64,000 nt of DNA from the NCBI GenBank assembly GCA_030388825.1, contig CP128836.1, positions 558,001 through 622,000 on the forward strand, given 5' to 3'. Below the pieces are notes generated by a model. That model was not told the DNA's origin. It saw nothing but the letters and a program-made list of their open reading frames with translations, and ran no database searches. Made by a program: the position numbers and the translations under genes. The DNA comes from Rossellomorea sp. AcN35-11. Its GTDB lineage: Bacteria > Bacillota > Bacilli > Bacillales > Bacillaceae_B. Positions 16,456 to 25,797 of the stretch are shown piece by piece (the first letter of the stretch is position 1; each line of letters begins with the position of its first letter).

Positions 16456-17136
16456 TTATTCATCAGATTTTCCACTCATAAAGCCTAGATCAAATTTTCC
16501 CTTTAAAAGGCTATAAGTACGGTAATTCAAATCGTTGGATTTATATTGGTCTATAGATAGTTCAGAAGTCCCTTCCATTTCAACTAAGATAAAGTCTCCG
16601 ATTTTACTCATCAAGTCACGCTTAATCAACTGTCCAACAAGAACCATTTCTCTTTCTGTCTTGTTAGCAGCTTCGACTAAATCAACCCTTGCCCGTTGCA
16701 CTTCATCAACTATTAAGCAATCGATTTCCTCATCGTCTAAGTATTCAATAAAACTTTGAGGATCATCAAATTCATCAAAGTTTATATTAATGAACCTATC
16801 ACCTGAATTAAAAATGTCCTTATACTCTCCCGAGGGATCTGATATCCCCACTTTCCCCATACTTTTATAGTTTCTAATCCACGTTTTCACAAAACGCGTT
16901 TTACCTGATGCAACACGTCCTGTAACTACAATAGGGCTTGTTTTGCTAAAAACATCAACAAGATTAAAGACTCTTATATTGTCCTCGTCATTATCTTTCT
17001 CCATAATAACTCGTTTCTCACCAGGGTTAACAGAAAATGATACATCATCTCCAGTTTGCAATTCTAAGATATCTCTTATGGTTTTAGGTAGCGTAATCTG
17101 CCCCTTGGTTGTTAATGTAGATTTTGACTTAATCAT
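16456..17136 (-). CDS. AbrB/SpoVT-type DNA-binding domain fused to a P-loop ATPase
   Basis: 226 residues. Residues 1-50 are a swapped-hairpin AbrB domain (STLTTKGQITLPKTIRDIL), the fold used by transition-state regulators and antitoxins. From residue 65 a P-loop ATPase follows: Walker A GRVASGKT, then DPSGEYKDIF, and Walker B CLIVDEVQRA. The ATPase part resembles the short ATP-binding domains of the FtsK/HerA group. An AbrB domain joined to an ATPase is unusual; DNA-linked ATP switching is an inference. It has its own sigma-A-like promoter and terminator and lies downstream of the Wadjet operon. Confidence 0.7.
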   Translation of the reverse strand: MIKSKSTLTTKGQITLPKTIRDILELQTGDDVSFSVNPGEKRVIMEKDNDEDNIRVFNLVDVFSKTSPIVVTGRVASGKTRFVKTWIRNYKSMGKVGISDPSGEYKDIFNSGDRFININFDEFDDPQSFIEYLDDEEIDCLIVDEVQRARVDLVEAANKTEREMVLVGQLIKRDLMSKIGDFILVEMEGTSELSIDQYKSNDLNYRTYSLLKGKFDLGFMSGKSDE

Positions 17137-17156
17137 ATTTCCCTCCCAAGAACCTC

Positions 17157-17185
17157 TTTATACTTCAATTGTAAGGAATATGTAA
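17157..17185 (-). promoter_or_regulatory. Sigma-A-like promoter of the AbrB-ATPase gene
   Basis: Leftward TTACAT-N17-TATAAA with the canonical spacer, unlike the shared class. Confidence 0.5.
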
Positions 17186-17317
17186 GGAGAAGTAAATGAT
17201 AAGTACATTTTCTTTTTGCTTTAAAAATACTGTTTATTTCCACTTCCAAACCCAAGGCACTATTAACCCTTAGACGAAAGGCAGCAACGTGTTAAAAGAC
17301 GACTTTTTACGAATAAG

Positions 17318-17350
17318 AAAAAGCCGTCCAGATAAAAGACGGCCACATTC
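17318..17350 (-). terminator. Terminator of the jet operon
   Basis: GC-rich stem GGCCGTC/GACGGC-like with a 9-nt loop and TTTTT on the minus strand. Confidence 0.8.
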
Positions 17351-17367
17351 CAAACTATAAGATGTTT

Positions 17368-18615
17368 CTACAAAGTAATAGCTTCTTGTTCTAAAGTTTT
17401 ATTGTGCTTTATCATCAGTTCGAAAACCCCATGAAACTCACGATAAGAGTCGTCACATAATGCTTGTCGAATTTTTTGGATATAGGTTTTCCCCCCGAGC
17501 AACTTCCCTCTTTCTCCTATATGCTCTTCAAACACCTCTTCTGACATATACAATGGTTTTATTTCTATCCCTGTTTTATCCCTTAAATGCCTAACTATTC
17601 TAATGCCTCCCAGATCAATATCCCCCCAGTGATAAAATGGAATATCAACATGATGCTTTAGAAGATAGTTTTTTACTTTTAACAAGAATAGCCTTCTTAT
17701 GGAGTTATGGAATCCACCCAAATATATGACAAGTTGATTCAAATTCTCCCGCTTCACATAATCTACATACTCGTAAAAAGATGTAAGATTCTCTATAGTT
17801 ACTACTGCGGTTGTATTTAACACTTCAATCGTGCAATGCCTTATATAATCAGTCGGCACACCTATCGCATAAGGAGAGTTATTCAACTCCAAATAATGAT
17901 CATTAAATGAGAGTCTTATACCTCCAAACATTTCAATATTCTGAGGGTTATTTATGATCCAAAATTCCGCTAAGAGTTCTTTGTCCTCTAACTCTGTGTC
18001 AGGTAAAACATACTGCTTCAACACTTTGATTATCTTCTGTTCATGTTTTTCCCATGTTTTCGAGTTTTGATATAACTCTATACTCCATTTCCTTTTAGCT
18101 ACCTCCCTTGATTCTCCCTTTGAGAACAAAGCATTTAGCCCCTTAAGGAAATCCGTTGTTTCTACAGGAGACTCAATATCGATGATTGCTGGCACATTAT
18201 ACCCCTTCACTTTAGAGATCACGTCGTTATAAAACGAAGCGAGTTCCTGTGGACAATCCTTCGAGTACCATCCAATAAGCTTAAGTAATTTATCGACCTT
18301 TTGATACTTCGGTATTCTTTTTAAGTGGCCGTATATCTCATTAACAGCTTCTTGATTGAGGATCACTTTTTCAATATTATTACCTTTATCATATTTTACC
18401 CATTGAATTTGAACCAGACCCATTTTCTCTGCTTCTTTCATCGACTCATTAAAATTCATTCTATAAACACTATCTACAATAGCGAAATATTCCGGAAAAC
18501 CCTTTTTATTAATCGGCAGCATCGTTCTCCGTGTTTGATCACCTAAAGGGTATCCTTTTTTGTTTTCAAACTTGTCCAGCAGTAGGTTCAATACTAGCTC
18601 TTGAACCAGGTTCAC
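17368..18615 (-). CDS. jetD: Wadjet protein JetD, Toprim-fold nuclease subunit
   Basis: 415 residues from a GTG that overlaps the end of jetC by 50 bp. In Wadjet, JetD is the nuclease that cuts closed-circular plasmid DNA after extrusion by the JetABC motor. The C-terminal half has the Toprim-like metal sites: a glutamate in VVTIENLTSF near residue 280 and the acidic pair in HWGDIDLGGIR near 335, followed by helices. The N-terminal half is the helical arm domain expected for the family. Last gene of the four-gene operon, ended by a strong terminator. Assignment rests on order, size and motifs; function is known from related Bacillus systems. Confidence 0.85.
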   Translation of the reverse strand: MNLVQELVLNLLLDKFENKKGYPLGDQTRRTMLPINKKGFPEYFAIVDSVYRMNFNESMKEAEKMGLVQIQWVKYDKGNNIEKVILNQEAVNEIYGHLKRIPKYQKVDKLLKLIGWYSKDCPQELASFYNDVISKVKGYNVPAIIDIESPVETTDFLKGLNALFSKGESREVAKRKWSIELYQNSKTWEKHEQKIIKVLKQYVLPDTELEDKELLAEFWIINNPQNIEMFGGIRLSFNDHYLELNNSPYAIGVPTDYIRHCTIEVLNTTAVVTIENLTSFYEYVDYVKRENLNQLVIYLGGFHNSIRRLFLLKVKNYLLKHHVDIPFYHWGDIDLGGIRIVRHLRDKTGIEIKPLYMSEEVFEEHIGERGKLLGGKTYIQKIRQALCDDSYREFHGVFELMIKHNKTLEQEAITL

Positions 18616-21600
18616 GACTCAACACTTCCCTTCTTGTAAAGTTTTCTGTCCAACTCTCAAAACCATCTTTAAATACGGTTATGGTAGTCGGTACATAAGG
18701 AGCGATGAGGTAGGTCTTTTCAGGCGGTGCAGACATTATCGCTTGGAATCCCATATCATTAATGAACTTGATGATTCCCGCTATATTTTTATGGTCCATC
18801 TTATCAAAGGATTCATCAAAGATAACCAAACCAAAGTTGTCGCTATTGCTGTACATTCGATACGTATTATAGAAGGATGATAAAATCGCTACATAATAAG
18901 GAACCTGTGTTTCTCCCCCTGAAGAAGAAAGCGCATTTTTAGAAAATGAAGTATCATACCCTTTTTCATCTATATACTTTAATTCGAACTCTAAATACGT
19001 TCTGTAATCCGTGTATTCTTCGATGCGTGAATCAACCGAACCCGCTCCTGCATCTACTAAAGAATCAAACAGACGGGTAATAGTATCTCCATGTTTCTCT
19101 TGGAATTGATCACTGAACAAGTTATACCCTTCCACCAGATTGTTATCTGTAATCATTCTATAGAAGTCTAGATATTCGGGATTTGGAGTGATTTTATATT
19201 GAAACTGATTCCCGCCAAACCTTAAATCCTTCAAACCTTCATTCAAATCGTCAAAACGCACTTTTGCCTCTACAATGCGCTCTTGGATCTTAGCTATAAA
19301 ATCCTCTTTAAATGATCTTTCAGCCACTTCTCTGCACTCATTCGCTTTCTCTTTATACTGGACTATTTCAGAATTCTTTAGTTGTTCCAAGCGATTCTTG
19401 TATTGATCATTTGATTCTGCATCACTATTAAATCCATATCCAAATTTGGATTTTAGAAATAACTGTTGTTGCATAAGCACAGGGAGTCTTTCATCATAAC
19501 GATTCCTCTTCTCCGCAGCCCTTTTCTTAAATGAGTCAGACACCTTCACCATATCATTCAATAATCTTTTCGTAGTTTTATCCCATTCTTCTTGAACCCA
19601 ATCAAGTTCCTCTTGGGCAAATTCCTCTGTTTGAGTTATCAAACGAACATGTAGAACATTATTTTCTTCCTTTAAAGAACCAACAGCTCTCTGTAGGTCT
19701 TTTAAGTCTCGTTCGGCATTGACTTTTATCTCATAAACTTCATCATGAAGGATTTCTTTTTCTCGTCGGTTTCTATCAGTTAGAACCTTTTCTTTTTCAA
19801 TTGAATCGATTTCAGAAGTATCTATACTAGCTAATTCATCCATTAACCTTTTTGCCTCAGCGTAATATTCGGGTAGAGGACGAATCTCTTCTGCATGATT
19901 TTTAATGTTTTCATACAGATGGGTCTTTTCACTATCTTGCTTCCCAAAAATTTGTTCGAGTTGGCGGAACTTATTACTCATCTTAGACTTAGATGCGGTA
20001 AGTCCCTCTAATTTTTCTTCTTGTTGTTTAATCTGCCTTTGCACAGCCTCTTTCCCAATATAAGGGGTTCTATACTTTTGCTTCGATATTTGGCTAAATA
20101 CAAACCCTTTGTATAACATACAGTCCGGAGAGATACTTTTTCGGTATGAATTTAGGTCTTCAACCCGCTCCACTTTCATAAGATCTCCCATTAGGAAATT
20201 TACATAAGCAATGGCGAATGGAATATCAGAAGAAACTTCTTCAGCCAGGCTTCCCTCAGTTAATGGAAGCTTGTTTTTCATGAGCTTTTCGGTATCGACT
20301 AACCTTACCCCATCAAATAACTCTCTGTCCCCTTTATACACTTGTAAGGCTTCCTTCACCTGCACCGGAGAGACTAAGACGTTAAACTTGTTTATACTCA
20401 GATACCCCTCGATAGCATTTCTCCATTTATCATTCTTAATTTCAATGACATTACACAGAATTTCCGCTTCAATACCCTTTTTATGTAGTTCACTTCTTAA
20501 TCGGACGGCCGGATGATTTTCGTTAAGGACCTGATTCTTCCCTAAACTTTTTAAAGCATTTTTAACATCCACAATACTATCCTGGAGATTTTGCAATTCA
20601 GTCCGCAAGCCCTCTTTATTCTTATTTACACAGGAAAACGCAATATCCCAATCTTGAGCAACTTTCTCTAAGTCAAAATCAATACCCGGGGGGCTCTTGT
20701 CTATATTTCTCTTCCAAGCATCTCGGTTATATAGGACATTGGAAGAAAGCTCGTTAGACGTTTCACTATCGATAAACATCAGAGCTTCTGCCATGGATTC
20801 ATGAGCCGCTATCTCCCCACCCATTTTTGCTACCAAATTAACCTTCTTGATTTCTAGTGCCTGTGTAGTACGAGATAGTTCATTAATCCGAGCATTCAAG
20901 CTGTCAATTTGAGCTCTACTCTTATGCTTAAATTTTTTCTCAAGAAGAAATTGAGAACGTTCCCCCATTGTTCTGATGTCTCTTTTCAATTCCTCTAAAT
21001 GTTGTATATTCTTCTGAATATCAATCTGTTTCTCTTCGATCTTTTCATCATGTACTAGTAGGAGCTCGTTGTTTTTTTCCCAATCACTGCGAGCACTTAA
21101 ATGTTCGAAGTAAGCCTGTTGTAGCTTATTCTTTTTCATTTCGTTGTATTGATCATCCAATTCGGTGAGGTCATCTATCTCTTCACTTACTCGTTCAATC
21201 TTTTCAACCATACCTTGATAATTTTCCAATGAGTCTCTCGTTGCTACAATGTCAATCGGTTCTTCATCCAAGATATAATCATATATGAAGTTTCTTAAGT
21301 TTGTTATTGGTGAAAAAGAGACCCCTTTCCTTATTACCTCATAAAAATCACTTCGGATCCTTCCGAAGAATTGGGCTAAATCAGCATGGTACTTAGCTAT
21401 AGTTGAATATTTTTCGAATTGATAACCATAAGCAGTTAAGTCCGCAAAGAACTCATCAATAGTCTTATAGTAATCATTCTTAATAAACAAAGAATCCTGA
21501 ATGGTTTGGGAATTGATTCTGAAAAATACGTGTTCTTCGGCATCTGTTGAATAGGTATAATTAAATACTACTCCAAATAGGTAGGATTCATTTGTCTTAC

Positions 21601-21919
21601 TGTCCGCCAATTCCATAACCAGATAAGAACTAAAGTCTTCATTACGCGCGTATTCTAACAATAAATCTGCTCGGTCCTCTTTACCCGACTTCCCTCTTAT
21701 ATAAGTTTTTATTGTTCGATCTGAACTCTCTTTATGAGCAGATGTATTGAACTTGAGCTTATTCATATTACCAACAAACAACACCATAAGGGCATCAATT
21801 AAGGAAGTTTTTCCAGCCCCATTCTCTCCGGTGAGAAAATTCCCCCTCTTATCGAAGGTAATGGTTTCATCTGAAAAGAACTGCCAATTGATTTGCCTAA
21901 ATTTCTTCAGATACTTCAT
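18566..21919 (-). CDS. jetC: Wadjet protein JetC, SMC-like ATPase
   Basis: 1117 residues; GGGGGAGG precedes the ATG. An SMC/MukB-like ATPase that forms the loop-extruding core with JetA (kleisin) and JetB. Walker A GENGAGKT lies near residue 35, long coiled-coil arms span about 235-500 and 640-920, a hinge-like globular segment lies between, and the ABC signature SSSGGETQ (about 1000) and Walker B LVIFDESFDKMD close the head. All catalytic motifs are intact. The start overlaps jetB by 23 bp, as in coupled translation. Confidence 0.9.
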   Translation of the reverse strand: MKYLKKFRQINWQFFSDETITFDKRGNFLTGENGAGKTSLIDALMVLFVGNMNKLKFNTSAHKESSDRTIKTYIRGKSGKEDRADLLLEYARNEDFSSYLVMELADSKTNESYLFGVVFNYTYSTDAEEHVFFRINSQTIQDSLFIKNDYYKTIDEFFADLTAYGYQFEKYSTIAKYHADLAQFFGRIRSDFYEVIRKGVSFSPITNLRNFIYDYILDEEPIDIVATRDSLENYQGMVEKIERVSEEIDDLTELDDQYNEMKKNKLQQAYFEHLSARSDWEKNNELLLVHDEKIEEKQIDIQKNIQHLEELKRDIRTMGERSQFLLEKKFKHKSRAQIDSLNARINELSRTTQALEIKKVNLVAKMGGEIAAHESMAEALMFIDSETSNELSSNVLYNRDAWKRNIDKSPPGIDFDLEKVAQDWDIAFSCVNKNKEGLRTELQNLQDSIVDVKNALKSLGKNQVLNENHPAVRLRSELHKKGIEAEILCNVIEIKNDKWRNAIEGYLSINKFNVLVSPVQVKEALQVYKGDRELFDGVRLVDTEKLMKNKLPLTEGSLAEEVSSDIPFAIAYVNFLMGDLMKVERVEDLNSYRKSISPDCMLYKGFVFSQISKQKYRTPYIGKEAVQRQIKQQEEKLEGLTASKSKMSNKFRQLEQIFGKQDSEKTHLYENIKNHAEEIRPLPEYYAEAKRLMDELASIDTSEIDSIEKEKVLTDRNRREKEILHDEVYEIKVNAERDLKDLQRAVGSLKEENNVLHVRLITQTEEFAQEELDWVQEEWDKTTKRLLNDMVKVSDSFKKRAAEKRNRYDERLPVLMQQQLFLKSKFGYGFNSDAESNDQYKNRLEQLKNSEIVQYKEKANECREVAERSFKEDFIAKIQERIVEAKVRFDDLNEGLKDLRFGGNQFQYKITPNPEYLDFYRMITDNNLVEGYNLFSDQFQEKHGDTITRLFDSLVDAGAGSVDSRIEEYTDYRTYLEFELKYIDEKGYDTSFSKNALSSSGGETQVPYYVAILSSFYNTYRMYSNSDNFGLVIFDESFDKMDHKNIAGIIKFINDMGFQAIMSAPPEKTYLIAPYVPTTITVFKDGFESWTENFTRREVLSREPGSRASIEPTAGQV

Positions 21920-22505
21920 CCTGTTCCTCCCCCTTCTCTTCTAGCCATTGATTTATGTATGAGAGTTTTTCTGGATTTATAACAACCGCAATCGATGGAT
22001 ATACAACAAACAAACCATCCTCATTAGCAATACTTCCTTCCTTATGTTCAATAAGCGCGTAACGCTCAAATAATCTTAATATGCGCGTATGTTCATCTTG
22101 TGAAGGCTGGCGCTTTTTAATTTGAAGTGCATTGTATTTCTCAAGTACCTGTTTGTTTGAAACAATGATCTCTTTTGATATAGAAGCTACATTTAACGCC
22201 TCCTCATACAACAACCTCAAAATAAACAAGAAGAGACTTTCATTCAGTGTAAGGTTATACCTATTTCTAGCACTTGCATGCTCTACATAATACATATATT
22301 GATACTTGGCGTGATGAAGTTTAATTCCACTGATTTCTAAGTGAGTGGCGATCAAATCATAATGCAGCTCACAAAACCGATACAATAATTTATCTTCTTC
22401 CCTCTCTTTAAGAAGAAACGGTCTATACAGGAAATGTTGAACGATTTTTGTAAACTTCTCTTTATCTTTTTCCGTTAACAAATCATACGAAGTATTTTCA
22501 ATCAC
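21897..22505 (-). CDS. jetB: Wadjet protein JetB (KITE-like subunit)
   Basis: 202 residues from a GTG preceded by AAAGGAAAG; the codon overlaps the last codons of jetA in a GTGATTGA junction. A longer frame starts at a TTG eight codons earlier but has no ribosome site. Winged-helix-rich protein of the size and position of the DUF4194-type KITE subunit that bridges JetA and JetC. Assigned mainly from operon order. Confidence 0.8.
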   Translation of the reverse strand: MIENTSYDLLTEKDKEKFTKIVQHFLYRPFLLKEREEDKLLYRFCELHYDLIATHLEISGIKLHHAKYQYMYYVEHASARNRYNLTLNESLFLFILRLLYEEALNVASISKEIIVSNKQVLEKYNALQIKKRQPSQDEHTRILRLFERYALIEHKEGSIANEDGLFVVYPSIAVVINPEKLSYINQWLEEKGEEQDEVSEEI

Positions 22506-23913
22506 TTGTTTCTTTCCTTTCCAACACAATATTAGGAATCATACCAATTTCAGATTCTACAACGTCACCCTTTGAACCAGGATACGCCAATTGATAACTC
22601 ATATCCTCTTCCCGGCCATACAAAACCGTGTAAATGAGGTTGGACCATTCCTCTCCTGTTTGTTGAGGCATTTCACTTAAATGCCTACTGTGAGAGTTTT
22701 GCATAACTTTACTTACATGCTCATTTATAGCGGTAGGAGTAACCGTTTTAGAAACGTGTTTTTTGAATGCATCTCTCTTTAATTTCCTTTGTTCATGGTC
22801 GATGGTTTTCCGTTTCACCTTTATCGCCTTAGGCTTCTTCTTCTGCACTCTTGGTTTATAAACACTATTCTCATCAACGGCACTAATCACACTAAGATTG
22901 ATCATTTTTTGCAAAGAGGTTGGAAGATGTTGTTTTTCACCTTCTTTTATGGCCATGGAGCCAATATTTTTTAATACATTATTTAATTGAGCCTTTGTAT
23001 TGACTGTATCGGATTCTAAGAACAGGTTAATTCTATGTCGGGCTACCCTGACATACTGAGTATTGCGTCGATCTATGGTATCTAACATATCTGTCATATT
23101 CATAAATGAATCCTCGATCTTTTGTAACCAACCATAGATTCTGTTTTCAGCATGAATTTGGTCTTCATCCCTACCGCTCTTAATTAACATAGCGGCTTGC
23201 TCTCTTATTAAGACGGAATTCCTTTTCCATCCCCTTACCTTCTCAAGAATCTTCGGTCGGTACTTCGAGATATGGTCTGAAGATTTCAAACGATAGTATC
23301 GTCCACCTAGTATGTTTTTTTCATAGTCATTAAATATGTTATCCAGGACATCTTTAACATCTTCAATTTCATATAATCCTTCTACATATTCTTCAATATT
23401 ATGATTTAACTGAGTCAAACCTTCGTTCAGTTCTAACGTTCGTAGATAGGCGTTCTCCACATTAACAACCGCATCACCCTCTATTTCCGCAGTGGCCATA
23501 TGTTGATAGATCGCTATGACCAATCCAGAGAATTCCTGCTTTTGGCCAGTAAGTATTCGGTTGAAAACAGATAATATCTCAGAAGCATAATCAGGTACCG
23601 ATATCTGATACCTTCTGCTATAGTCATGCTCTTGTTTTAACCATCTAACCTCTATTAATCTATTTAGAAATTGAAATGCCCTCTTTCTTGTTTCAGTTTC
23701 AACTTCTTCAAATTCCTGCTCCATATCTTTCTCATTTGTTTGATTCGTTTCTAGATACTCACAGAACAAATCAATAACCACCTCTCTATCCAAGGTATAG
23801 ATATTGATTTGAGATTGCTTATATACCTTCATAAGCAACGAAGCATATGTATGTTTTAATGGACTTGATAACACTACAAATAAATTAGGAGGTACTTTAT
23901 TAAATAAATCCAT
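22498..23913 (-). CDS. jetA: Wadjet protein JetA (kleisin-like subunit)
   Basis: 471 residues; AAAGGA precedes the ATG. Helical N-terminal winged-helix-like part, a central helical bundle, then a basic Lys-rich linker (KKKPKAIKVKRK) near residue 360 and a C-terminal segment. It resembles the JetA group with domain of unknown function DUF5716 (Wadjet type III as I recall it), so the subtype is tentative. First gene of the operon, driven by a shared-class promoter 89 bp upstream of the start. Confidence 0.8.
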   Translation of the reverse strand: MDLFNKVPPNLFVVLSSPLKHTYASLLMKVYKQSQINIYTLDREVVIDLFCEYLETNQTNEKDMEQEFEEVETETRKRAFQFLNRLIEVRWLKQEHDYSRRYQISVPDYASEILSVFNRILTGQKQEFSGLVIAIYQHMATAEIEGDAVVNVENAYLRTLELNEGLTQLNHNIEEYVEGLYEIEDVKDVLDNIFNDYEKNILGGRYYRLKSSDHISKYRPKILEKVRGWKRNSVLIREQAAMLIKSGRDEDQIHAENRIYGWLQKIEDSFMNMTDMLDTIDRRNTQYVRVARHRINLFLESDTVNTKAQLNNVLKNIGSMAIKEGEKQHLPTSLQKMINLSVISAVDENSVYKPRVQKKKPKAIKVKRKTIDHEQRKLKRDAFKKHVSKTVTPTAINEHVSKVMQNSHSRHLSEMPQQTGEEWSNLIYTVLYGREEDMSYQLAYPGSKGDVVESEIGMIPNIVLERKETSD

Positions 23914-24001
23914 AAAAAATCCTTTCCCTTAAAATAGAAAGCACTCCAAATAAAACATGATCAGAAGTGCCACAATCCTCACACCATTCAAATTCTAAGC
24001 C

Positions 24002-24040
24002 ATTCTAACACCTAAAATCATGCATGGCGAAAACTAGCGA
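24002..24040 (-). promoter_or_regulatory. Shared-class promoter of the jetABCD operon
   Basis: Leftward TCGCT-N5-TCGCC-N18-TAGAAT, a near-perfect member. It ties the defence operon to the element-wide regulon. Confidence 0.8.
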
Positions 24041-24065
24041 TTTTCTCCATTCCCTTATGACACCA

Positions 24066-24106
24066 CAAAAAAACCGCTCCTATAAATTACTTAATTAGGA
24101 GCGGGA
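24066..24106 (-). terminator. Terminator of the HTH regulator gene
   Basis: CCCGCTCCT/AGGAGCGG stem with seven T residues on the minus strand; same arm family as in the 9-13 kb repeats. Confidence 0.75.
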
Positions 24107-24114
24107 TAATATAA

Positions 24115-24894
24115 TTATTTGTAAATCGAAGCAATGAACTCAGGATTTACTATGGTGTGCATAATACTTTTTTCTTGATTATCTTTCGTTTTTATCTTCT
24201 TTACATTATATCGTTTTTCTATTAATTCCAAATGTTCTTCTCTCAATTGCCCTGACTGATTCATTAATCGTTTACCCATATACAACATACCTGATCTATT
24301 TATAAATTTTGCCACCGTTTCCGGAAAGTTGTTTCTTTCTCCAACTTTCCTCAAAAACATATAGAACTTAGTCTTACTCATCGGTGAGCCATCTTTATCT
24401 ACAAAGATATATTCATTATCTGGATTTAAACCCACTAACTCTTCTAAGTAAGTAATCGCTCTATCCGAAATCTCAATCTCCCTATCAGATTGGTCATTAT
24501 TTGCGAGGACCACCTTCTTATTCTGGAAATCCACTTGTTCTTTCTTTAATCCAATCAACTCAGAGAGCATCTTACCGTAAATCCCTTCAAAAATGAGCCT
24601 AACTATCACTTTTCCTTTTACATCTAGATCCTGCTCAATCTCACTAAGTTTTTTCTCAGTTATATACGGGGCATATACTTTCATTTCAGCTATTTCATAT
24701 TCTCCTCCAGGTGACATAGAAACACTAAAGTTAAGAATTTCCCCTAGTCTTTTTAATGTATCTGTAGAAATTTGCAGCTTCCCTGTTTCATATTTAGAGA
24801 TCGTCTTTGTATCACAAGGAATCGTTTCTGCTAACTCTTCTTGTGAAATATTTGCTTTCTTTCGTAGCTCTTTGATTTGTTCGTTTAGTTTCAT
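24115..24894 (-). CDS. XRE-type HTH regulator with a tyrosine-recombinase-like C-terminal domain
   Basis: 259 residues; AAAGGGGATTTGGAAA precedes the ATG. Residues 4-62 are a classical XRE helix-turn-helix (ISQEELAETIPCDTKTISKYE). From residue 80 the protein reads like a phage-integrase catalytic domain (YGKMLSELIGLKKEQVDF, then YIFVDKDGSPMSK and a final ERYNVKK-like turn), but the first active-site arginine position is not arginine. SPbeta-type phage repressors are known to reuse the recombinase fold for DNA binding, so a non-catalytic regulator is likely. It sits upstream of the jet operon with its own terminator; whether it controls jet is not known. Confidence 0.7.
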   Translation of the reverse strand: MKLNEQIKELRKKANISQEELAETIPCDTKTISKYETGKLQISTDTLKRLGEILNFSVSMSPGGEYEIAEMKVYAPYITEKKLSEIEQDLDVKGKVIVRLIFEGIYGKMLSELIGLKKEQVDFQNKKVVLANNDQSDREIEISDRAITYLEELVGLNPDNEYIFVDKDGSPMSKTKFYMFLRKVGERNNFPETVAKFINRSGMLYMGKRLMNQSGQLREEHLELIEKRYNVKKIKTKDNQEKSIMHTIVNPEFIASIYK

Positions 24895-25073
24895 TTTCCA
24901 AATCCCCTTTACTGGTTTATAAGATAATTGTAATGACAGATAACATTTAATTCCTTACCTAAATTGGCTGTTGTAATTTCATTCGAGAACGTTTATAATC
25001 AATACCTTTGTATTTATTATCTCTGATTAAGCACATTATGCGAAATTTACAGGTGCACAAATTTTCACATCAA

Positions 25074-25110
25074 AAAACCGCCCCAAAGTTGTTATTGGAG
25101 CGGCACACCT
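25074..25110 (-). terminator. Intrinsic terminator
   Basis: Stem GCCGCTCCA/TGGGGCGG-like with six T residues on the minus strand. Confidence 0.75.
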
Positions 25111-25122
25111 TACATACTTAAA

Positions 25123-25626
25123 TTAAAATGAACTTGAGTCAAATGAGCTACTCGAATCGAACGAGCTACTCGAATCGTATGAAGAACTATCAGAATTAGA
25201 AGATCCGTAACTATCGAAAGACGAGCTCTCTGAATCATATGAAGATTGAACTTCAGAGTACCCATAAGATTTTGTTTCTGAAACATCTCGGGAATCATAA
25301 TTAACTTCCTCCTCAATAAAGCCACCATTCCCTTGCCTATCGTCGTTTGTATCGATATCATCCAAAGATGCAATTAATCCATACATAAAAGCCATTTGTA
25401 TGATATCGTCACTTCTGTTACCGTTATCTAACTTTCTCTTTACCTCTGCTTTACTCAATTTTCTATTCTGTTGTGATATCCCTTTACCAGACCCAACTAC
25501 AAAATCACGCTTCTTATTGTTACTCTTTTCTAAAAGTGCATATTTGACAACTATGTAGACACTTAAGATCACAGCAACCCCAATGCCAATTAAAAAGAAT
25601 CCCATCCATAAATCAATAGTACCCAT
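25123..25626 (-). CDS. Membrane-anchored protein with a Ser/Asp/Phe repeat tail
   Basis: About 167 residues from the ATG that follows GGGAGGTGATATTAGTG. One membrane segment near the N-terminus (LWMGFFLIGIGVAVILSVYIVV), a basic stretch, then a tail rich in Ser, Asp, Tyr and Phe that ends in tandem SSSSFD units. The tail is low complexity and should be disordered. Another frame of the same DNA is also open for 87 codons because of the repeats; I regard that as a shadow. Confidence 0.65.
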   Translation of the reverse strand: MGTIDLWMGFFLIGIGVAVILSVYIVVKYALLEKSNNKKRDFVVGSGKGISQQNRKLSKAEVKRKLDNGNRSDDIIQMAFMYGLIASLDDIDTNDDRQGNGGFIEEEVNYDSRDVSETKSYGYSEVQSSYDSESSSFDSYGSSNSDSSSYDSSSSFDSSSSFDSSSF

Positions 25627-25658
25627 CACTAATATCACCCTCCCATATTTATAAGAAT

Positions 25659-25697
25659 ATTATATATTCGGGGAGTAAACATAGATAGAATTAGCGA
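25659..25697 (-). promoter_or_regulatory. Shared-class promoter
   Basis: Leftward TCGCT-N5-TATCT-N18-TATAAT, 33 bp from the start codon. Confidence 0.75.
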
Positions 25698-25703
25698 AAC
25701 AAA

Positions 25704-25736
25704 AACCCACTCTAATTTTATTCTAGAGCAGGCCTT
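25704..25736 (-). terminator. Intrinsic terminator
   Basis: Stem CTGCTCTA/TAGAGTGGG-like followed by TTTTTG on the minus strand; ends the gene at 25.8-26.0 kb and abuts the next promoter. Confidence 0.6.
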
Positions 25737-25797
25737 CATCATGGAGGATATCCCCTTTAGTGGATGCTTTTTCTTAGTAGGCGAAAAGAAACTAAAT

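Noticed and set aside
25110..25373. 87-codon second frame over the Ser/Asp-rich tail
   Set aside because: Open only because of the repeated codons; the other frame has the membrane segment, ribosome site and promoter.
25780..25784. Lone GGCGA half-site between a gene end and its terminator
   Set aside because: No partner half-site or -10 box at the right distance; the true promoter is at 25659-25697.
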